From: Pseudomonas sp. MYb185
GTDB taxonomy: Bacteria; Pseudomonadota; Gammaproteobacteria; Pseudomonadales; Pseudomonadaceae
Length of the DNA stretch: 64,000 bases
Assembly (NCBI RefSeq): GCF_002979975.1
Contig: NZ_PCQD01000004.1
Span: 130,486-194,485, forward strand
Reading direction: 5' to 3'
Shown: one piece after another, positions 16,235-25,413 of the stretch
Numbering within the stretch: the first letter of the stretch is position 1
How the letters are laid out: each line of letters begins with the position of its first letter
The notes under the pieces: generated by a model
Databases searched by the model: none
What the model was told of the DNA's origin: nothing
Seen by the model: only the letters and a program-made list of their open reading frames with translations
Made by a program: the position numbers and the translations under genes

Positions 16235-17353
16235 TTACCGTGGCCGCAGCCGGGTGACCAGTTCGCCCTGGCGATTGATGCCCATCTTCTCGTAGATGCT
16301 CTTGATCTGGCTGCGAATGGTTGCCACCGAGACCCTTCTGCTATCGGCTATGTCTTCGGGTTTCTGGCCGTTGGCCAGTTGCATGGCAACCTGCGCCTCC
16401 GCCTCGGTCAGCAGGAAGGCTGTTTTCAGCGCAGCAATCAGTTGCTGGTCATCCCGGTTGAGTCCGCGTACCAATACCAGTGCCCGGGGAGTGAAGCTGA
16501 AGGCGAAGGGCCTGACCGGAAGTGAGATCACATCCACGATGATGGTATCGGGCGTCTGCTCGCCCTGCAGAGAGCGGATGAACAGGCTTTTCATCAGGGG
16601 TGGGCCAGGGCGCTGCAGGCCGGCAACCGCTTCCCGGATGGCCTGATCCAGTGCCTGGCTGTCCTGCGATAGCTCGGCTGTCAGGCAGTTGAGTTGCAGT
16701 TTGAGAAAGCGCCCATCGCTGAGCAGTGCCTCGGCCTGGGGAGTCATGGCCATGACCTGGCCGATATGGTCACAGGCGAACGCCGCCAGGGACATGGCCT
16801 CCATGGTGCCGGTAAGCAGGCTGGCGGTATTGCCCTCGAGCATCATCTGGGTGCGGACAGCGGTGCGCACATGGGGAGCCAGGGAGGCGAAAATCTGTTT
16901 CTGGGCGGGCGTGATATGCCCATCCCTGTTGCTGCGCGATACCGCCAGCCCGATCAGGGAATCCGTCCCTGCGATCAAGGTGCTCAGGCAACAGTAGGGA
17001 ACATCCCGGTGCCTGCTCCACTTGTAATGTTCGTCGGTTCTGATCTGCTCTGGGGTGATGAAATCCGCCTCAGATATCACCCGCCCCGGCCCGGCCGCCA
17101 TGCCGGCACGTACCCGTGGATTCAGGTCGGGACTGGAGAAGCCCAGCTCATCGAATTCGGCGGCTATCTCCGGATTTATCGTCCAGGTATTGAAAGGTGT
17201 AGTGATACCGGTTCCGATACCGATCAACTGGCCGCCTTCCGAGCCTGTGGCCTGGGCGAACAGCTCAAGGGCCTGATACCAGCCATCTCCATTCAACGCC
17301 GCATCGGTAAAGCTATCGGCAACGTGAATCCACTGATCATCCGTATCGAGCAT
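16235..17353 (-). CDS. LuxR-type (helix-turn-helix) transcriptional regulator
   Basis: The 372-residue product has a C-terminal LuxR/GerE DNA-binding domain (about residues 310-370): LTEAEAQVAMQLANGQKPEDIA, then SVATIRSQIKSIYEKMGI. The N-terminal about 300 residues resemble the large LuxR proteins with an uncharacterised sensor region (VADSFTDAALNGDGWYQALELFAQATG). There is no response-regulator Asp pattern or acyl-homoserine lactone signature. It is divergent from the thioredoxin-fused gene of the selenoprotein operon, with 280 nt between starts. It may control that operon; this is inferred from position. Confidence 0.88.
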   Translation of the reverse strand: MLDTDDQWIHVADSFTDAALNGDGWYQALELFAQATGSEGGQLIGIGTGITTPFNTWTINPEIAAEFDELGFSSPDLNPRVRAGMAAGPGRVISEADFITPEQIRTDEHYKWSRHRDVPYCCLSTLIAGTDSLIGLAVSRSNRDGHITPAQKQIFASLAPHVRTAVRTQMMLEGNTASLLTGTMEAMSLAAFACDHIGQVMAMTPQAEALLSDGRFLKLQLNCLTAELSQDSQALDQAIREAVAGLQRPGPPLMKSLFIRSLQGEQTPDTIIVDVISLPVRPFAFSFTPRALVLVRGLNRDDQQLIAALKTAFLLTEAEAQVAMQLANGQKPEDIADSRRVSVATIRSQIKSIYEKMGINRQGELVTRLRPR

Positions 17354-17633
17354 TCTTTGTTTTTCTCGGTCAAGCCCAGGCGATAGGCCCTGTAGAGAGC
17401 CTGGCTGTGTCGATCATGATAATGCCTCGATAATGGCATTCAGGAAAGAGGGGCGAGCGCCAATATCGTTGTATGGGCTGATCAGTGGCCGTATCAATTT
17501 TCGGGTTCTGGGCCTCAACCGCTAATGTTCCACCAATCACCCCGCCCATGATCCCGGCCCGGGTTCGACAACCCGCGCCTGCCTGCTTATCCTGTTCTTT
17601 CGATAAGACATAAGACCCGCCAAAGGGCTACCG

Positions 17634-19073
17634 ATGAAGACTGCCTTGCCAGATGGCCTGATCGTTGTGGCCAAAGCTGATTGTCCCACCTGCCGGCTGG
17701 CCGAGCCGCTGCTCGCCGAGCTGAGCGCGCAGGCCGGGCCCTTGACGGTCTATGTGCAGGACTCCTCCGAATATGCCGCTGATGTGTCTGGCACCCTCCA
17801 TGACAGCACTCTGGAACACTCCTACCGCCTGGGTATCGAGTTCGTGCCGACGCTGATCCGCGTCGAGAATGGGATCGAGGTGCAACGCACCTATGGCTGG
17901 CACAAGGAAGACTGGCGACAGATCTCCAGGGTGGCGACGCTGGGTGAGGACTTGCCGGTGATGCGCCCGGGTTGTGGGTCGAAGACCCTGGAACCGGGTA
18001 TTGCCGAGGAGCTGGAGCTGGCTTTCGGTGACGTCCGCCTGCAGTCCCGGGAGATCGACTTTTCCGCCGTCGACGATCCCTTCGAGGCCTGTTTCGATGG
18101 GGGTTGGAGCGATGGCCTGCCGGTGGTGCCGCCGACGCCGGTGCGGGTGCTGCGCATGCTCAAGGGTACCCAGCGCAAGCCGGATGAGGTGGTTGGGTTG
18201 ATGCCGCCGGATCTGGTGCCCTGCACAGTGGAGAAGGTGGCGATCAATGCGGTGCTGGCTGGCTGCAAGCCGGAATACATGCCGGTGCTGCTGGCCGCGC
18301 TGGAGGCGGCGCTGACCGATGAGTTCGGTCTGCACGGGCTGATCTGCACGACCATGTTCGGTAGCCCGATGATCATCGTCAATGGTCCGGTGGCAAAGGC
18401 CATCGGCATGAATTCGGGCGTCAATGCACTGGGGCAGGGCAATCGCGCCAATGCCACCATTGGCCGGGCGCTGCAGCTGATCATTCGCAATGTCGGCGGT
18501 GGTCGCCCCGGCGAGATCGATCGTGCCACCCTGGGTAATCCCGGCAAATACAGTTTCTGCTTCGCCGAAGCCGAGGACAGTGATTGGCTGTCGTTGGCGC
18601 AGGTGCGGGGCATCGAGGCTGGACGTTCGGCAGTGACGCTGTTCCCCGGAGAGGGGGTGCAGGGCATCGTCGATCAGAAGTCCCGCGATCCCGACTCCCT
18701 GGCGCGTTCCTTTGCCTTGTCGCTGCGCACCGTCGATCACGCCAAGCTGGCCATGGCGGGCGACGCGGTGCTGGTTGTATCGCCCGAGCATGCGCGGGTG
18801 TTCATCGAGGCAGGCTGGTCCAAGCAGCGCCTGGGTGAGGAGCTGGACAGGCTGTTGCTGGCGCCGGGCAAGGATCTGGTGGCCGGTGCCGGAGGCATTA
18901 CCGAGGGTATTCCCGAACGTTTCAAGGATATGCAGGTGCCCAAGTTCCGACCTGGCGGCCTGCTTATCGTCCGGGCCGGCGGTACCGCCGGCCTGTTTTC
19001 CGCCATCATTGCCGGCTGGGCTGCGTCCGGCCCGGTCGGCTCGTCTGCGGTAACACGTGAGGTAAACACATGA
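17634..19073 (+). CDS. Thioredoxin-fold fusion protein, partner of the UGSC selenoprotein
   Basis: The 479-residue product has two parts. Residues about 8-105 look like a thioredoxin fold with an active-site CPTC (Cys17, Cys20; VVAKADCPTCRLAE) and a cis-Pro region FVPTLIRVENG. From about residue 155 a second conserved region begins (GWSDGLPVVPPTPVRVLRML), followed by VEKVAINAVLAGCKPEYMPV and NATIGRALQLIIRNVGG. I recall this second region as an uncharacterised family that occurs beside UGSC proteins in other bacteria, but I cannot name its reaction. The gene overlaps the UGSC gene by 4 nt (ATGA), so the two are translated together. A thiol/selenol exchange partnership is inferred. AGGG precedes ATG 17634 by 8 nt. 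Confidence 0.75.
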   Translation: MKTALPDGLIVVAKADCPTCRLAEPLLAELSAQAGPLTVYVQDSSEYAADVSGTLHDSTLEHSYRLGIEFVPTLIRVENGIEVQRTYGWHKEDWRQISRVATLGEDLPVMRPGCGSKTLEPGIAEELELAFGDVRLQSREIDFSAVDDPFEACFDGGWSDGLPVVPPTPVRVLRMLKGTQRKPDEVVGLMPPDLVPCTVEKVAINAVLAGCKPEYMPVLLAALEAALTDEFGLHGLICTTMFGSPMIIVNGPVAKAIGMNSGVNALGQGNRANATIGRALQLIIRNVGGGRPGEIDRATLGNPGKYSFCFAEAEDSDWLSLAQVRGIEAGRSAVTLFPGEGVQGIVDQKSRDPDSLARSFALSLRTVDHAKLAMAGDAVLVVSPEHARVFIEAGWSKQRLGEELDRLLLAPGKDLVAGAGGITEGIPERFKDMQVPKFRPGGLLIVRAGGTAGLFSAIIAGWAASGPVGSSAVTREVNT

Positions 19074-19609
19074 ACGAGAACAGGGTGCTGGACCCGACGG
19101 CCGAGCAAGCGCCGGCCCAGCGGGCGCGTCTGCCCCGGCCGACGTCGGTAGAGGGCAGGGTGGTTGGCCTGCTGGATATATCCAAGCCGCGTGGCGATGT
19201 CTTCCTCGACCGTATCGAGGAGCAATTGGCTGCCATGGGTATCCAGGTCAAGCGTTACGCCAAGCCGACCTTTACCCGGATCGCCCCGACCGAACTCAAG
19301 CAGCGAATGGCCGCCGAGGTCGATCTGCTGGTGGAAGGGCTGGCCGACTGAGGATCTTGCACGTCGTGCTGTATGCATGACATCGCAGATCTGGAGTCTC
19401 GCCAGATTCCGGGAGTAGGTGTTGCCTCCAGCGAATTCATCGAGGCAGCGGCGCTGCAGTCGCGGGCGTTGGGCTTTGATCCGGCGATGGTCTTCGTGCC
19501 GCATCCGATTCAGGATCGCACCGATGAGGAAATGCGCGCCCTGGCCGATGCCGCGCTGGCGGATATCCTGCGCCTGCTCTGTGCAGAGGAGGGTGACACC
19601 AGCGGATGA
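19070..19609 (+). CDS. UGSC-family selenoprotein (UGA at codon 94 read as selenocysteine)
   Basis: The frame opens at ATG 19070 and meets UGA at 19349-19351, codon 94. It continues in the same frame without another stop to UGA 19607-19609, giving 179 residues. The residues around the UGA read EGLAD-U-GSCTSCCMHD, so Sec94 is followed by Gly95, Ser96, Cys97, Cys100, Cys101 and His103. This is the Sec-Gly-Ser-Cys signature that names the UGSC (seleno)protein family, whose function is unknown to me. The downstream part (QIPGVGVASSEFIEAAALQS, VFVPHP) is conserved-looking and not degenerate. A SECIS-like hairpin follows the UGA, and selA, selB and selC follow in order. A pseudogene or two separate genes is unlikely: no start with a ribosome site precedes the second half, and the motif itself spans the UGA. 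Confidence 0.92.
19349..19391 (+). promoter_or_regulatory. Bacterial SECIS element directing UGA recoding
   Basis: Directly after UGA (19349-19351) the mRNA can form a two-part hairpin. The lower stem is GAUCU (19353-19357) with AGAUC (19387-19391), plus GC/GC above it. The upper stem is GUCGUGC (19363-19369) with GCAUGAC (19375-19381), including one G-U pair. The apical loop is UGUAU (19370-19374). Counting the U of UGA as 1, the loop holds G23 and U24, the positions I recall as essential for SelB binding in E. coli fdhF. SelB bound here would deliver Sec-tRNA to the ribosome. Confidence 0.8.
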
Positions 19610-19658
19610 GCTTGCTGAGGGGTTGCGGCAACCGAGAGAGAACAGGAAAAGGTAATCA

Positions 19659-21044
19659 ATGAAGCAGCCGACAAGCCCGCCGCATCCCCCATCGGTTGAC
19701 CGCATACTGGCCTGGCCGTTGATGCAGGCACTGGTGGCCAGTCATGGCCGGGTACTGGTGCTCGATTGCCTGCGCGAAGCCCTGGAATTGTGGCGGGCCG
19801 GCTCGGTGAGTGACGAAGCAGGCCTTACCCAGGCGGTGCAGCAGCGTGTCGAGCGGATCCTCGCTCCGTCGATGCAGCCGGTGCATAACCTCACCGGCAC
19901 CGTTCTGCACACCAATCTGGGCCGGGCGCCCCTGCCACCAGAAGCGGTCGAGGCGATGGTTGCCGTGGCGCTGGGTGCGAGCAATCTCGAGTTCGATCTG
20001 CAGACCGGACTGCGCGGCGATCGTGACGACCATGTCGAGCAATGGATCTGCCGGCTGACCGGTGCCGAGGCGGCGACTGTGGTCAACAACAACGCCGCAG
20101 CGGTGCTGCTGGTGCTCAATGCGCTGGCGCAGCGCCGCGAGGTAGTGGTATCCCGTGGCGAACTGATCGAGATCGGCGGCTCGTTCCGCCTGCCCGATAT
20201 CATGGCCCGCGCCGGGTGCAGGCTGCGTGAGGTGGGGGCCACCAACCGTACCCACATCCACGATTACGTCGAGGCCATTGGCCCGCGTACCGCGTTACTG
20301 CTCAAGGCGCACACCAGCAATTTCAGCATCGAAGGCTTTACCAAGGCTCTGAGCGAGGCGCAGTTGGCGGACATCGCTCATGAGCACGGGTTGCCGCTGG
20401 TGGTGGACCTGGGCAGTGGTTCGCTGATCGATATGCAGACGCTGGGCCTGCCCGCCGAACCGGTGGTGCGCCGGGTACTGGAACAGGGGGCGGATATCGT
20501 CACCTTCAGCGGCGACAAGCTGCTCGGTGGCCCCCAGGCCGGCATCATTGCCGGTCGGGCGGACCTGGTAGCGCGCATTCGCAAGAGCCCGCTCAAGCGG
20601 GCGTTGCGGTGCGACAAGATGACCCTCGCCGCCCTGGAGGCGGTGCTGCGTCTGTATGCCGACCCTGACACCTTGGTGCAGAAGGTCCCGACCCTGCGCT
20701 TGCTCACTCGCAGCACCGACGATATCCGCCGTACCGCTGAGGCGCTGGTGCCGGCGTTGGCCACGTGGACTGGTAGCGACTTCAGCACAGATGTATGTGA
20801 GGTCAGCAGCCAGATCGGATCCGGTTCGCTGCCGCTGGAGCGGTTGCCCAGCGCGGCCCTGCGACTGCGCAGTAACAGCCCCAACAAGCGTCAGCGTAGC
20901 CGCCACCTGCGTGAGCTCGCCGAGCGTTTGCGCCGATTGCCGCAACCCGTGATAGGGCGTATCGCCGATGACAGCCTGCTGCTCGACTGCCGTTGCGTGG
21001 AGCACCCGGCAGTGCTGCGAGGGCAGTGGGAAACCGGGCCATGA
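19659..21044 (+). CDS. selA: L-seryl-tRNA(Sec) selenium transferase
   Basis: The 461-residue PLP enzyme converts Ser-tRNA(Sec) to Sec-tRNA(Sec) using selenophosphate. Visible family features are [20 protein letters not shown] (N-terminal core), [29 protein letters not shown] and [13 protein letters not shown], whose Lys is the PLP-binding residue. The length is normal for the family. AAAAGG lies 7 nt before ATG 19659. The gene is 49 nt downstream of the UGSC gene and overlaps selB by 4 nt. The selenophosphate synthetase gene selD is not in this window and must lie elsewhere. Confidence 0.97.
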   Translation: MKQPTSPPHPPSVDRILAWPLMQALVASHGRVLVLDCLREALELWRAGSVSDEAGLTQAVQQRVERILAPSMQPVHNLTGTVLHTNLGRAPLPPEAVEAMVAVALGASNLEFDLQTGLRGDRDDHVEQWICRLTGAEAATVVNNNAAAVLLVLNALAQRREVVVSRGELIEIGGSFRLPDIMARAGCRLREVGATNRTHIHDYVEAIGPRTALLLKAHTSNFSIEGFTKALSEAQLADIAHEHGLPLVVDLGSGSLIDMQTLGLPAEPVVRRVLEQGADIVTFSGDKLLGGPQAGIIAGRADLVARIRKSPLKRALRCDKMTLAALEAVLRLYADPDTLVQKVPTLRLLTRSTDDIRRTAEALVPALATWTGSDFSTDVCEVSSQIGSGSLPLERLPSAALRLRSNSPNKRQRSRHLRELAERLRRLPQPVIGRIADDSLLLDCRCVEHPAVLRGQWETGP

Positions 21045-22900
21045 TCATTGCCACCGCTGGACATGTGGATCATGGCAAGACCTCGCTGGTCAGGGCATTG
21101 ACTGGCATCGACACTGATCAACTGGCCGAGGAGAAACGCCGCGGCCTGACCATCGAGCTGGGGTTTGCCTGGATCGGCACTGAAGCAGGCCAGGCGCTGG
21201 GCTTCGTGGATGTACCGGGGCATGAGCGCTTCATCGCCACCATGCTGGCCGGTGTCGCGGCGGTGGATGCGGCGCTGCTGGTGGTGGCGGCGGATGATAG
21301 TGTAATGCCGCAAACCCGCGAACACCTGAGCATATTGCGGCTGCTCGGAGTAGAGCGGCTGATCATCGTCTTCAGCCGTTGTGATCTGGTAGAGCCGACC
21401 AGGTTGAAGACGGTACAGGTCGAGCTGAGCGAGCTGCTGGTGCAGCAGGGCTGGGCATCACCGCCGATATTCTGCGTATCTGCTGTCACCGGCGAAGGAA
21501 TACCCGTGCTGCGGGAGTACCTGTTCGGGCTGGCCCGGGATCACCGCCTGAGCGCTGCTGGCGGTCATGCGCGGCTGATGGTGGATCGCCGCTTCAGTGT
21601 GCCGGGGGCTGGCTGCGTGGTAACCGGCACCCTGGTCAGCGGCAGTCTGCAGGTAGGTCAGCGCTTGCTGGCCGAAGGACGAGAGCTGCGTGTGCGCAGC
21701 CTGCAGATCGCGGGTCGGGAAGCGACGCGGGCGGAGGCTGGGCAACGCTGTGCAGTGAATCTGGCAGGTGCGGTGGATACTCATCCGCGCCGGGGCGACT
21801 GGCTGACGGCAGTAGCCTTCGGCGCCTCCGAGCGGCTGGATGTAGAGCTGGTGCAATTGGAGGGCAGTCGCTGGCATCGCGGACTGCTGCAGCTGCATCT
21901 GGGCACGGCGGTGCATTCCGTGCGGGTGGTCGTGCTGGAACAAGGGCGGCCGGCGCTGGCTCAGCTGATGCTGGAGCAGCCAGTGCAGGCCGTATGGGGA
22001 GAGCGCTTCATCATCCGCGACCCGGCGGCCAATACCACGCTGGGTGGTGGGCGGGTGCTGGACCCGCAGGGCCTGCGGCGTGGGCGTAGCAAGTCGCAGC
22101 GCCTGGCGCTGCTGCGCGAGTGGCAGCAGGCAACGACGGTTCAGCAGGCGCTGGTGGCGGCACTGCGATGGCAGCCGGTGGAGCTAAGCGGCTTCGCCCG
22201 GCGTTTCAACCTGACCGAAGCCGAATTGACAGCATTGCTCGGTACGGTCAACTGCGAAGTCCTGCGCGGGGCGGAGCAGGCATGGGCGCTGCTGCCAGAG
22301 CAAATGGAAACCGCCTGGGCTGTCCTGTTTGAGCGCCTGACGGCCTGGCATGCTGCGCACCCTGAGCAGCTGGGGCCAGGCGAGGGCGAGCTGAGGCTGG
22401 CTAGCTGTCTGCAGTTGCCATTGGAGTTGAGCAGTTGCCTGCTGGGCCGCTGGTTGCGCGAAGGTCGACTGCAGCGTCAGGCCTGGGCCTGGTACCTGCC
22501 GGGGCACCGGCAGCGATTGCTGGAGGAGGACCAGGCGCTGCTTGCCAGGATCAGCGAGCTATTGCTGAGGGGGGGCCTGCGCCCGCCGATCATTGGCGAA
22601 CTGAGCCAGGCACTGGAGATCGAACTGGAGCCGCTGCGGGCCTTTCTGCAGCGCATGCAGCGGGCGGGCGAGCTGATTGCGGTCGCGCCGAACCGCTATT
22701 ATCTGCCATCCCAGGTCGATGGCCTGCTGGCGGTGGCGAAACGGTTGGCGGCGGGCTCCTGCTCTGGTAGTTTCACTGCCGCCGAGTACCGGGATGCGTC
22801 CGGTATCGGGCGCAACCTGACCATTCAGGTATTGCACTATCTCGACCGGGCGGGCATGACCCGTTTCGTACGGCAACAACGTTTCCTTACCACTGGCTGA
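21041..22900 (+). CDS. selB: Selenocysteine-specific translation elongation factor
   Basis: ATG 21041 overlaps the selA stop (ATGA). The first residues are [20 protein letters not shown]; an upstream in-frame extension would lack the typical SelB N-terminus. The 619-residue protein has the GTPase G1 motif (GHVDHGKTS, residues 7-15), G3 DVPGHE, and an FSRCD segment in place of NKCD. An EF-Tu-like barrel region follows ([21 protein letters not shown]). Winged-helix repeats at the C-terminus bind the SECIS loop ([38 protein letters not shown]). It brings Sec-tRNA(Sec) to UGA codons marked by a SECIS. selC begins 15 nt downstream. Confidence 0.97.
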   Translation: MIIATAGHVDHGKTSLVRALTGIDTDQLAEEKRRGLTIELGFAWIGTEAGQALGFVDVPGHERFIATMLAGVAAVDAALLVVAADDSVMPQTREHLSILRLLGVERLIIVFSRCDLVEPTRLKTVQVELSELLVQQGWASPPIFCVSAVTGEGIPVLREYLFGLARDHRLSAAGGHARLMVDRRFSVPGAGCVVTGTLVSGSLQVGQRLLAEGRELRVRSLQIAGREATRAEAGQRCAVNLAGAVDTHPRRGDWLTAVAFGASERLDVELVQLEGSRWHRGLLQLHLGTAVHSVRVVVLEQGRPALAQLMLEQPVQAVWGERFIIRDPAANTTLGGGRVLDPQGLRRGRSKSQRLALLREWQQATTVQQALVAALRWQPVELSGFARRFNLTEAELTALLGTVNCEVLRGAEQAWALLPEQMETAWAVLFERLTAWHAAHPEQLGPGEGELRLASCLQLPLELSSCLLGRWLREGRLQRQAWAWYLPGHRQRLLEEDQALLARISELLLRGGLRPPIIGELSQALEIELEPLRAFLQRMQRAGELIAVAPNRYYLPSQVDGLLAVAKRLAAGSCSGSFTAAEYRDASGIGRNLTIQVLHYLDRAGMTRFVRQQRFLTTG

Positions 22901-22914
22901 CGCCGGTGGACAAG

Positions 22915-23009
22915 GGAAGGACATCGTCCCCGGTGGGGCGCCCGGACTTCAACTCCGGTGAGATGCGCAACGCGTGTCTGGTGGGTTCGACTCCCATGTC
23001 CTTCCGCCA
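22915..23009 (+). tRNA. selC: tRNA-Sec (anticodon TCA)
   Basis: This 95-nt tRNA is longer than ordinary tRNAs. The 8-bp acceptor GGAAGGAC pairs with GTCCTTCC and is followed by GCCA. The anticodon arm CCGGACTTCAACTCCGG carries anticodon TCA. It has a long variable arm and T-arm GGGTTCGACTCCC. It lies directly behind selB, and its 3' end is 8 nt from the stop codon of the convergent decarboxylase gene. Confidence 0.96.
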
Positions 23010-23017
23010 TTTACCCG

Positions 23018-25270
23018 CTATACCAGGCAGTCCACATAGTGGCGGATGCCGCCATCCCTCTGTGTTACGACCCGCAATCCATGGATGTCGCTCTCGAACC
23101 CCGGGAACTGCTCATCCAGGCTCCGTGCCACGCACAGGTAGTCAGCGATGGCGGTGCTGTCCGAGGGAAAGCGTTCGCCCGGCATGATCACCGGGATGCC
23201 GGGCGGGTAGGGTACCAGCATGACGGCGCTGATGCGGCCCGCCAGTTGTTCGACCGGTACCATTTCCACCTGGCCGCGAACCATCTGCTGGTAGGCATCG
23301 GCGGGGCGTACGACGATCTCCGGCAACTCGGTGTAGATCTGCCGTAGTACACGGACCATGTGCTGTTGCATGTAGAAGCGGTGCAGTCGATGACACAGAT
23401 CCTGCAGGCCCAGGCCGGGGTAGTGACCGCTACGGGCGATCGCCGGCAGGGTCAACTCCAGGGGGGCGTTGCAGTCGTACAGGCGCTTGAACTCCTGCAG
23501 CTCCGACACCAGTGCGCTCCATTTGCCCTTGGTGATACCCAGCGAAAACAGGATCAGGAACGAATACAGGCCGGTCTTTTCCACCACCAGCCCGCGTTCA
23601 GCCAGAAAGCGGGTGACCACTGCCGCTGGGATGCCGGTGCGGCCGAGGCGGCCCTGCTCTTCGACGCCAGGGGTGAGCAGGGTGACCTTGATCGGGTCGA
23701 GCAGTGCGTAGTCCTCTGCCATGTCGCCAAAGCCGTGCCAGGGTGCCTGATGGTCCAGTGTCCAGTCACTGGCCTGCAACTGCTCTGCATCCAGTGCCTG
23801 CTCGGGCTCCCAGACGTCGAACCACCATTGGTCCTCATCCAGGCGCTCGGCGGTCTGCTGCATGGCGCGGCGGAAGGAGAGTGCCTCATCGAGCGTTTCC
23901 TGAACCAGCGAGCGTCCGGGCTCACCGGCCATCATGCCGGTGGCTACATCGATCGAGGCGATGATGCCGTAGTGTGGCGAGGTCGAGGTGTGCATCATGA
24001 AGGATTCATTGAAGCGCTCCACATCGAGCTGCTGTTCGACGCTGTTCTCGGCCAGGATGATCGACGCCTGGGACAACGCTGCCAGTACCTTGTGGGGCGA
24101 CTGGGTGGCGAATACCAGGGGATGCCTGGCGCGCTCGAAGCCGCGCTTGCTGCCCATGCCGTGGCGCCCGGCATAGAATTCATGGAAGGCGGCGTAGCCA
24201 TACCAGGCTTCGTCGAAGTGCAGGATATCGACCGCATCTTCCAGTTCATCCTTGATCAGCTCGGCGTTGTAGCACAGGCCGTCATAGGTGGAATTGGTCA
24301 GCACCGCCAGCCGGATGCGTGCCTTGCGGCCCTGTAGCAAGGGGTGTTCGGCCAGGCGTTGGCGCAGGTTCTGTGGTGAAAACGAGTCCAGGCTGATCGG
24401 GCCGATGATGCCATAGTCATTGCGTGAGCCGGTCAGGTACACCGGTATGGCACCGGTCATGATGATTGAGTGGAGGATCGATTTGTGGCAGTTGCGGTCG
24501 ACCAGTACCACGTCGTCACGGGTAACGAAGGCATGCCAGATGATCTTGTTCGCGGTGGAGGTGCCGTTGATCACATAGAAGCTGTGGTCGGCACCGAAGG
24601 TGCGGGCGGTATTGGTTTCGGCCTCGGCGATCGGGCCGCTGTGATCCAGCAGCGAGCCCAGGCCGGGGACCGATACCGACAGGTCCGAACGCAGGGTGTT
24701 TTCCCCGAAGAAGTCATGAAAGGCGCGGCCCACCGGGCTTTTGCGAAAGGCCACGCCACCGCCGTGACCGGGCGAGTGCCAGGAGTAGCTGGCGCGTCCG
24801 GTGTAGTCGAGCAACGCCTTGAAGAACGGCGGCAGCAACTGGGAGAGATAGGCGCGCGCGGTACGGGCGATCTGCCCGGCGATGAACGGCATGGTGTCTT
24901 CGAAAAGATAGATGATGCCGCGCAGCTGGTGCAGGTCACGCAGGCGGCTCAGCAGCTGGTTATCCAGTGCCTGGGTGGTGCTCAATGCCATGATCGGCAG
25001 CTCGGGGGAGCGCGAGTGCGCCGCCAAGAAGAGCTTGCGCACCGGCTCGAGTTCGTGGACCGGGTCGTTCTCGGCGGTGAACAGGATGCAGGATAGACCG
25101 CGGTGCGCCTCGGCCACCAGGCGGCCTTCATCCAGCGAGGTGGTGGCGAGCACTTCGAAGCCTTCATGCTGCAGGGCGGCGAACAGTTCGGCCAGTTGCT
25201 GGCCGGCGACGTTGCTGCGGCCGGTGTCCGGATTGATGACCAGAATGGGGAAATGCAGATGCTTGAACAT
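23018..25270 (-). CDS. Lysine/arginine/ornithine decarboxylase, PLP-dependent
   Basis: The 750-residue protein has the layout of the fold-type I basic amino acid decarboxylases (CadA/AdiA/LdcA). An N-terminal response-regulator-like wing domain covers about 1-130 (PILVINPDTGRSN). The PLP core contains YSWHSPGHGGGVAFRKSPVG, FYVINGTSTANKIIWHAF and LHFDEAWYGYAAFH; the Schiff-base Lys is in ATQSPHKVLAALSQ. A C-terminal domain follows. It decarboxylates lysine, arginine or ornithine to a polyamine precursor and CO2 in the cytoplasm. Length and neighbour order resemble PA1818 (LdcA) of P. aeruginosa, but the substrate cannot be told from sequence alone, so no symbol is given. Confidence 0.93.
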   Translation of the reverse strand: MFKHLHFPILVINPDTGRSNVAGQQLAELFAALQHEGFEVLATTSLDEGRLVAEAHRGLSCILFTAENDPVHELEPVRKLFLAAHSRSPELPIMALSTTQALDNQLLSRLRDLHQLRGIIYLFEDTMPFIAGQIARTARAYLSQLLPPFFKALLDYTGRASYSWHSPGHGGGVAFRKSPVGRAFHDFFGENTLRSDLSVSVPGLGSLLDHSGPIAEAETNTARTFGADHSFYVINGTSTANKIIWHAFVTRDDVVLVDRNCHKSILHSIIMTGAIPVYLTGSRNDYGIIGPISLDSFSPQNLRQRLAEHPLLQGRKARIRLAVLTNSTYDGLCYNAELIKDELEDAVDILHFDEAWYGYAAFHEFYAGRHGMGSKRGFERARHPLVFATQSPHKVLAALSQASIILAENSVEQQLDVERFNESFMMHTSTSPHYGIIASIDVATGMMAGEPGRSLVQETLDEALSFRRAMQQTAERLDEDQWWFDVWEPEQALDAEQLQASDWTLDHQAPWHGFGDMAEDYALLDPIKVTLLTPGVEEQGRLGRTGIPAAVVTRFLAERGLVVEKTGLYSFLILFSLGITKGKWSALVSELQEFKRLYDCNAPLELTLPAIARSGHYPGLGLQDLCHRLHRFYMQQHMVRVLRQIYTELPEIVVRPADAYQQMVRGQVEMVPVEQLAGRISAVMLVPYPPGIPVIMPGERFPSDSTAIADYLCVARSLDEQFPGFESDIHGLRVVTQRDGGIRHYVDCLV

Positions 25271-25413
25271 GCTGTCTCCTGTGAACGCTCTGCATCACAG
25301 TGTTGTGCCGGGTGGCAGGCTTGGCAAGTCCGCACCGGTAAATCGCCGCGGTCTATCACAGGCTCGGCGGTGGTATGCTGCACTCTTTGTTCTGCTTTGC
25401 CGGGAGACAGCGT

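Noticed and set aside
19352-19609. The second half of the UGSC gene as a separate gene or a pseudogene remnant
   Set aside because: No ribosome site precedes an in-frame start, the conserved motif spans the UGA, a SECIS-like hairpin follows it, and selA-selB-selC are adjacent.
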